DNA of 52,790 bases from Bradyrhizobium sp. in8p8 (GTDB lineage: Bacteria; Pseudomonadota; Alphaproteobacteria; Rhizobiales; Xanthobacteraceae), in NCBI RefSeq assembly GCF_000426845.1, contig NZ_AUGD01000028.1:1-52790 (forward strand). The letters run 5' to 3'. A model generated the notes under the pieces. It searched no databases. It was not told where the DNA came from and was given only the letters and a program-made list of their open reading frames with translations. Below, piece after piece: positions 50,675 to 52,790 of the stretch. The first letter of the stretch is position 1, and each line of letters starts with the position of its first letter. Made by a program: the position numbers and the translations under genes.

Positions 50675-51139
50675 ATGAGCAATCAAAAACCGCGCGGCCG
50701 CTATTTCGACGATTTCGAAGTGGGCCAAGAGTTCGAAAGCCCGGCGCGTACCGTCACGCAGGCCGACATCATCAATTTTGCCTGTCTGTCCGGCGATTTC
50801 AACGAGGTCCACACCAATTTCGAATACTGCAAGACGACGCAGTTCGGCGAGTCGATCGCGCACGGTCCGCTGGTCTACGCGATCATGGGCGGCTTGCAAT
50901 ACGCGAGTGGTATCAACGACGGCACGCTGCTGGCGTTGTTGCAAATCGACAAGTGGCGTTTGCTCGACGCCGTCAAGCACGGCGACACCATTCGCTTGCG
51001 CTCCAAGGTCGTCGATAAAAAGGAAAGCAGCAAGCCGGATCGTGGCGTCGTCACTTTCAAACGTGAGTGCGTGCGTCACGATGGCAAGGTGGTTCAGGAG
51101 ATGCAGGCCACGCTGCTCTATCGCCGTAGGCCGGCGTAG
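50675..51139 (+). CDS. MaoC-family hydratase, second copy
   Basis: A 154-residue single hotdog hydratase starting 12 bases after the thiolase remnant, with GAGAGAAG upstream. F-A-C-L-S-G-D-F-N-E-V-H-T carries the Asp/His pair and I-A-H-G-P-L-V-Y-A the following helix. The frame is intact, unlike its neighbours. It is not closely similar to the MaoC protein at 4854. In DUF35-thiolase-MaoC groups such proteins hydrate the enoyl-CoA before retro-aldol or thiolytic cleavage. Confidence 0.85.
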   Translation: MSNQKPRGRYFDDFEVGQEFESPARTVTQADIINFACLSGDFNEVHTNFEYCKTTQFGESIAHGPLVYAIMGGLQYASGINDGTLLALLQIDKWRLLDAVKHGDTIRLRSKVVDKKESSKPDRGVVTFKRECVRHDGKVVQEMQATLLYRRRPA

Positions 51140-51197
51140 GCGTCCATCATCGATAAGGCGTTCCATGCGTCTGTAAACGCAACTCAGGGATTTGTTG

Positions 51198-52355
51198 ATG
51201 ACCTCTTTTCAGAACAACGCTGAGTTCGATCTCAGCGAGGATCAGGTGCGGATGCGTGACAGCGTGTTGCACCTGCTTCGCGAGACCTTACCCGCGACTA
51301 AAGTAGCCGAGTTGGATGATGCGAGCGAATTTCCGTTCGATGCCTATGCGGCGCTCGCCAAAGCCGGCTGGCTCGGATTGCCGCATGACGAGGCTTATGG
51401 CGGCGCCAATGGCAGCTACATGGATCTGGCTGTTCTGATCGAAGCGATTGCCTAACACAACGCCCAGATGGCCTCCGCCTATCTAACCACGGTTGTCTAT
51501 GGCGGAATGCAGCTCAGGTTCGGCGCCAGTGAGAGCCTGAAGGCCGCGTTGCTGCCGAAATTGATTTCAGGAGATTTGCGGCTCGCCTTCTGTTTGACGG
51601 AACCGGACACCGGCTCCGATGCAAGCGCCATTCGAACGCGTGCCGTTGCCGACGGTGATGACTATGTGATCGATGGTCAGAAGGTTTACATCACGTGCGC
51701 ACACGTCGCGGACCACCTCGTGGTCGCAACCAAGACCGCGCCCGACCAACGGCACCGTGGCATCACGAGTTTTCTCGTCGATGCCAAGGCAAAAGGGGTG
51801 ACCATTCGCCCGCTGCGTGGCCTCGGCCGAAAGATGATCCATACCAATGAGGTGTTCTTCGATCAGGTGACAGTGCCGGCGGCGCGCATTCTCGGCGGAT
51901 TGAATAACGGCTGGCAGAACATCATGCGCGGCCTCAACGTCGAGCGGCTCTGCCTCTCGGCGGCGGCCAGCGGTAACTCGCACCGTATTATCGACACGGC
52001 GCTGGAATTTGCGCGGCAGCGCGTCCAGTTCGGCAAGCCGATCACCGAATATCAGGCGATCAGTCACAAGCTCGCCGACATGCGTATCGGCGCCGAGATT
52101 TCTCGTGTGATGACGTATCGGCTGGCGTCGCTGATGGACAAGGGCATCGCTCCCGGTACGGCCGCGGCAATCACCAAGATCTATGCGACCGAGGGCAATT
52201 CACGCTGTGCCGATATGGGTATTCAGGTGATGGGCGGCGCTGGCCTGATGATGAGTTCGGAGATGCAGATGTATTTCCGCGATTCGCGAATCGGCATCAT
52301 CGGCGGCGGCACCAGCGAAATTCTTCGCAACGTTATTGCCAAATCAATGATCTGA
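51198..52355 (+). pseudogene. Acyl-CoA dehydrogenase with an in-frame nonsense codon
   Basis: The frame is continuous from the ATG at 51198 to the TGA at 52353-52355 apart from one TAA at 51453-51455 in I-A-stop-H-N-A-Q, where a Tyr would fit the family. After it come C-L-T-E-P-D-T-G-S-D-A-S, helix G L-N-V-E-R-L-C-L with catalytic Glu, and G-G-G-T-S-E-I-L. A point mutation therefore broke an otherwise complete 385-residue gene, unless the stop is a sequencing error. Restart at ATG 51468 would give a truncated 295-residue product lacking the N-terminal helices. Confidence 0.85.
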
Positions 52356-52371
52356 AAGGGGGAGGAGGGTC

Positions 52372-52442
52372 ATGGGAACTGTATCGCGTCGTTCGTTTGT
52401 GATCGGAGCCGGAGCTGTTGGGCTGGGCCTCGGAAAGGCACG
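52372..52442 (+). pseudogene. Start of an unidentified gene, cut by an IS21 fragment
   Basis: A perfect GGAGGAGG site precedes an ATG at 52372 and the opening M-G-T-V-S-R-R-S-F-V-I-G-A-G-A-V-G-L-G. The R-R-S-F followed by a hydrophobic stretch resembles a twin-arginine signal, but the stretch also resembles a nucleotide-binding loop or the start of a thiolase. Only about 23 codons remain before the IS21 sequence starts near 52443. The original function cannot be known from this. Confidence 0.5.
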
Positions 52443-52790
52443 CGAGTACTTGTTGTTGTCGAAGCGCACCAGGCAGGTCTTCGAGACCGATGCCGTTACC
52501 GCATGGAAGCCGTCGAAGCGGCCGGCATAGGGAACGAGTTTGGGGCGTTCGGCTTCGAACACTTCCCAGATCGTCTGATCGACCAGCTCCGGATGGCGAT
52601 GAGCCTTGGCGTAAGCGATGCACTTGTCGAGCAGCCAGGCGTTTAACTCGTCGAGGTTTTTGAACCGCAGCCGGGGCGTGAAGAAGCGTTCCCTGACCAG
52701 CCCGACCTGGTTCTCGACCTGCCCCTTCTCCCAGCCCGACGCTGGCGTGCAGGCGACCGGATCGACCAGATAGTGGCTGCACATCTGCAG
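52443..52790 (-). CDS. istA: IS21-family transposase IstA, partial
   Basis: The minus-strand frame runs off the right window edge and contains S-G-W-E-K-G-Q-V-E-N-Q-V-G of the integrase core, with the final catalytic Glu in V-E-N, then F-x-x-L-D-E-L-N-A-W-L and T-C-L-V-R-F-D-N-N-K-Y-S, all typical of IstA. After Y-S the IS21 reading is lost and merges with the preceding gene start, so the C-terminus is truncated. The dimension of the element cannot be judged here. Confidence 0.8.

Overview
This window looks like a catabolic genomic island from an alphaproteobacterium, probably a Rhizobiales/Bradyrhizobiaceae-type organism. The grounds are high-GC codon use, a 3-hydroxyacyl-CoA dehydrogenase very like BadH of Rhodopseudomonas palustris, a typical alphaproteobacterial PAS-chemoreceptor remnant, and IS3, IS481 and IS21 relics. 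The taxonomic call is inference. No tRNA, rRNA or CRISPR array was seen.

Layout. 1-4080 is a mosaic of broken pieces: an IS3-family transposase end inserted in a chemoreceptor gene, a plasmid/ICE-type helicase fragment, livF and livH fragments and a decayed acyl-CoA ligase. 4132-9629 is a tightly coupled operon: transglutaminase-like protein, MaoC hydratase, a heteromeric acyl-CoA dehydrogenase pair, a crotonase and a PaaK-like ligase. 9626-11038 encodes an unusual regulator made of two complete TetR units in one chain. 11134-13911 carries the BadH-like dehydrogenase and an Acs-like ligase, followed by a dead IS481 copy. 15146-17179 is a FadH-type 2,4-dienoyl-CoA reductase, divergent from a compact operon (17272-26415) of two acyl-CoA dehydrogenases, a crotonase, a second PaaK-like ligase, a biotin-dependent acyl-CoA carboxylase (beta then alpha) and an HMG-CoA-lyase-like enzyme. 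Next come a FadD-like ligase, two coupled hotdog thioesterases and a PECR-like reductase on the minus strand. Divergent from these is a second carboxylase operon (beta, AtuE/LiuC-like hydratase, alpha, acyl-CoA dehydrogenase; 30406-35992). 36355-45413 holds a second PECR-like reductase and a complete branched-chain-type ABC importer (LivG, ligase, LivH, LivM, LivF and two near-duplicate binding proteins). 45530-47640 adds a crotonase and an acyl-CoA dehydrogenase. 47690-52440 is again decayed (frameshifted dehydratase and thiolase, nonsense-mutated dehydrogenase, truncated DUF35, SDR and ATP-grasp pieces with a micro-inversion). An IS21 fragment closes the window.

How it fits together. No oxygenase, P450 or hydroxylase was recognised. 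All chemistry visible is on CoA thioesters: uptake of an acid, activation (five intact ligases), alpha,beta-dehydrogenation, hydration, SDR oxidation and reduction, and two separate carboxylations of the methylcrotonyl/geranyl-CoA type with a lyase. This is the logic used for beta-methyl-branched isoprenoid acids (Atu/Liu pathways), combined with enzymes related to alicyclic ring degradation. I propose a pathway for a carboxylated, possibly cyclic isoprenoid or other methyl-branched alicyclic acid; the substrate is inference.

Regulation. A palindrome of the form TCTAAC-N4-GTTAGA, or a close variant, lies in front of five transcription units, including the gene of the double TetR protein. The window therefore appears to be one regulon controlled by that protein.
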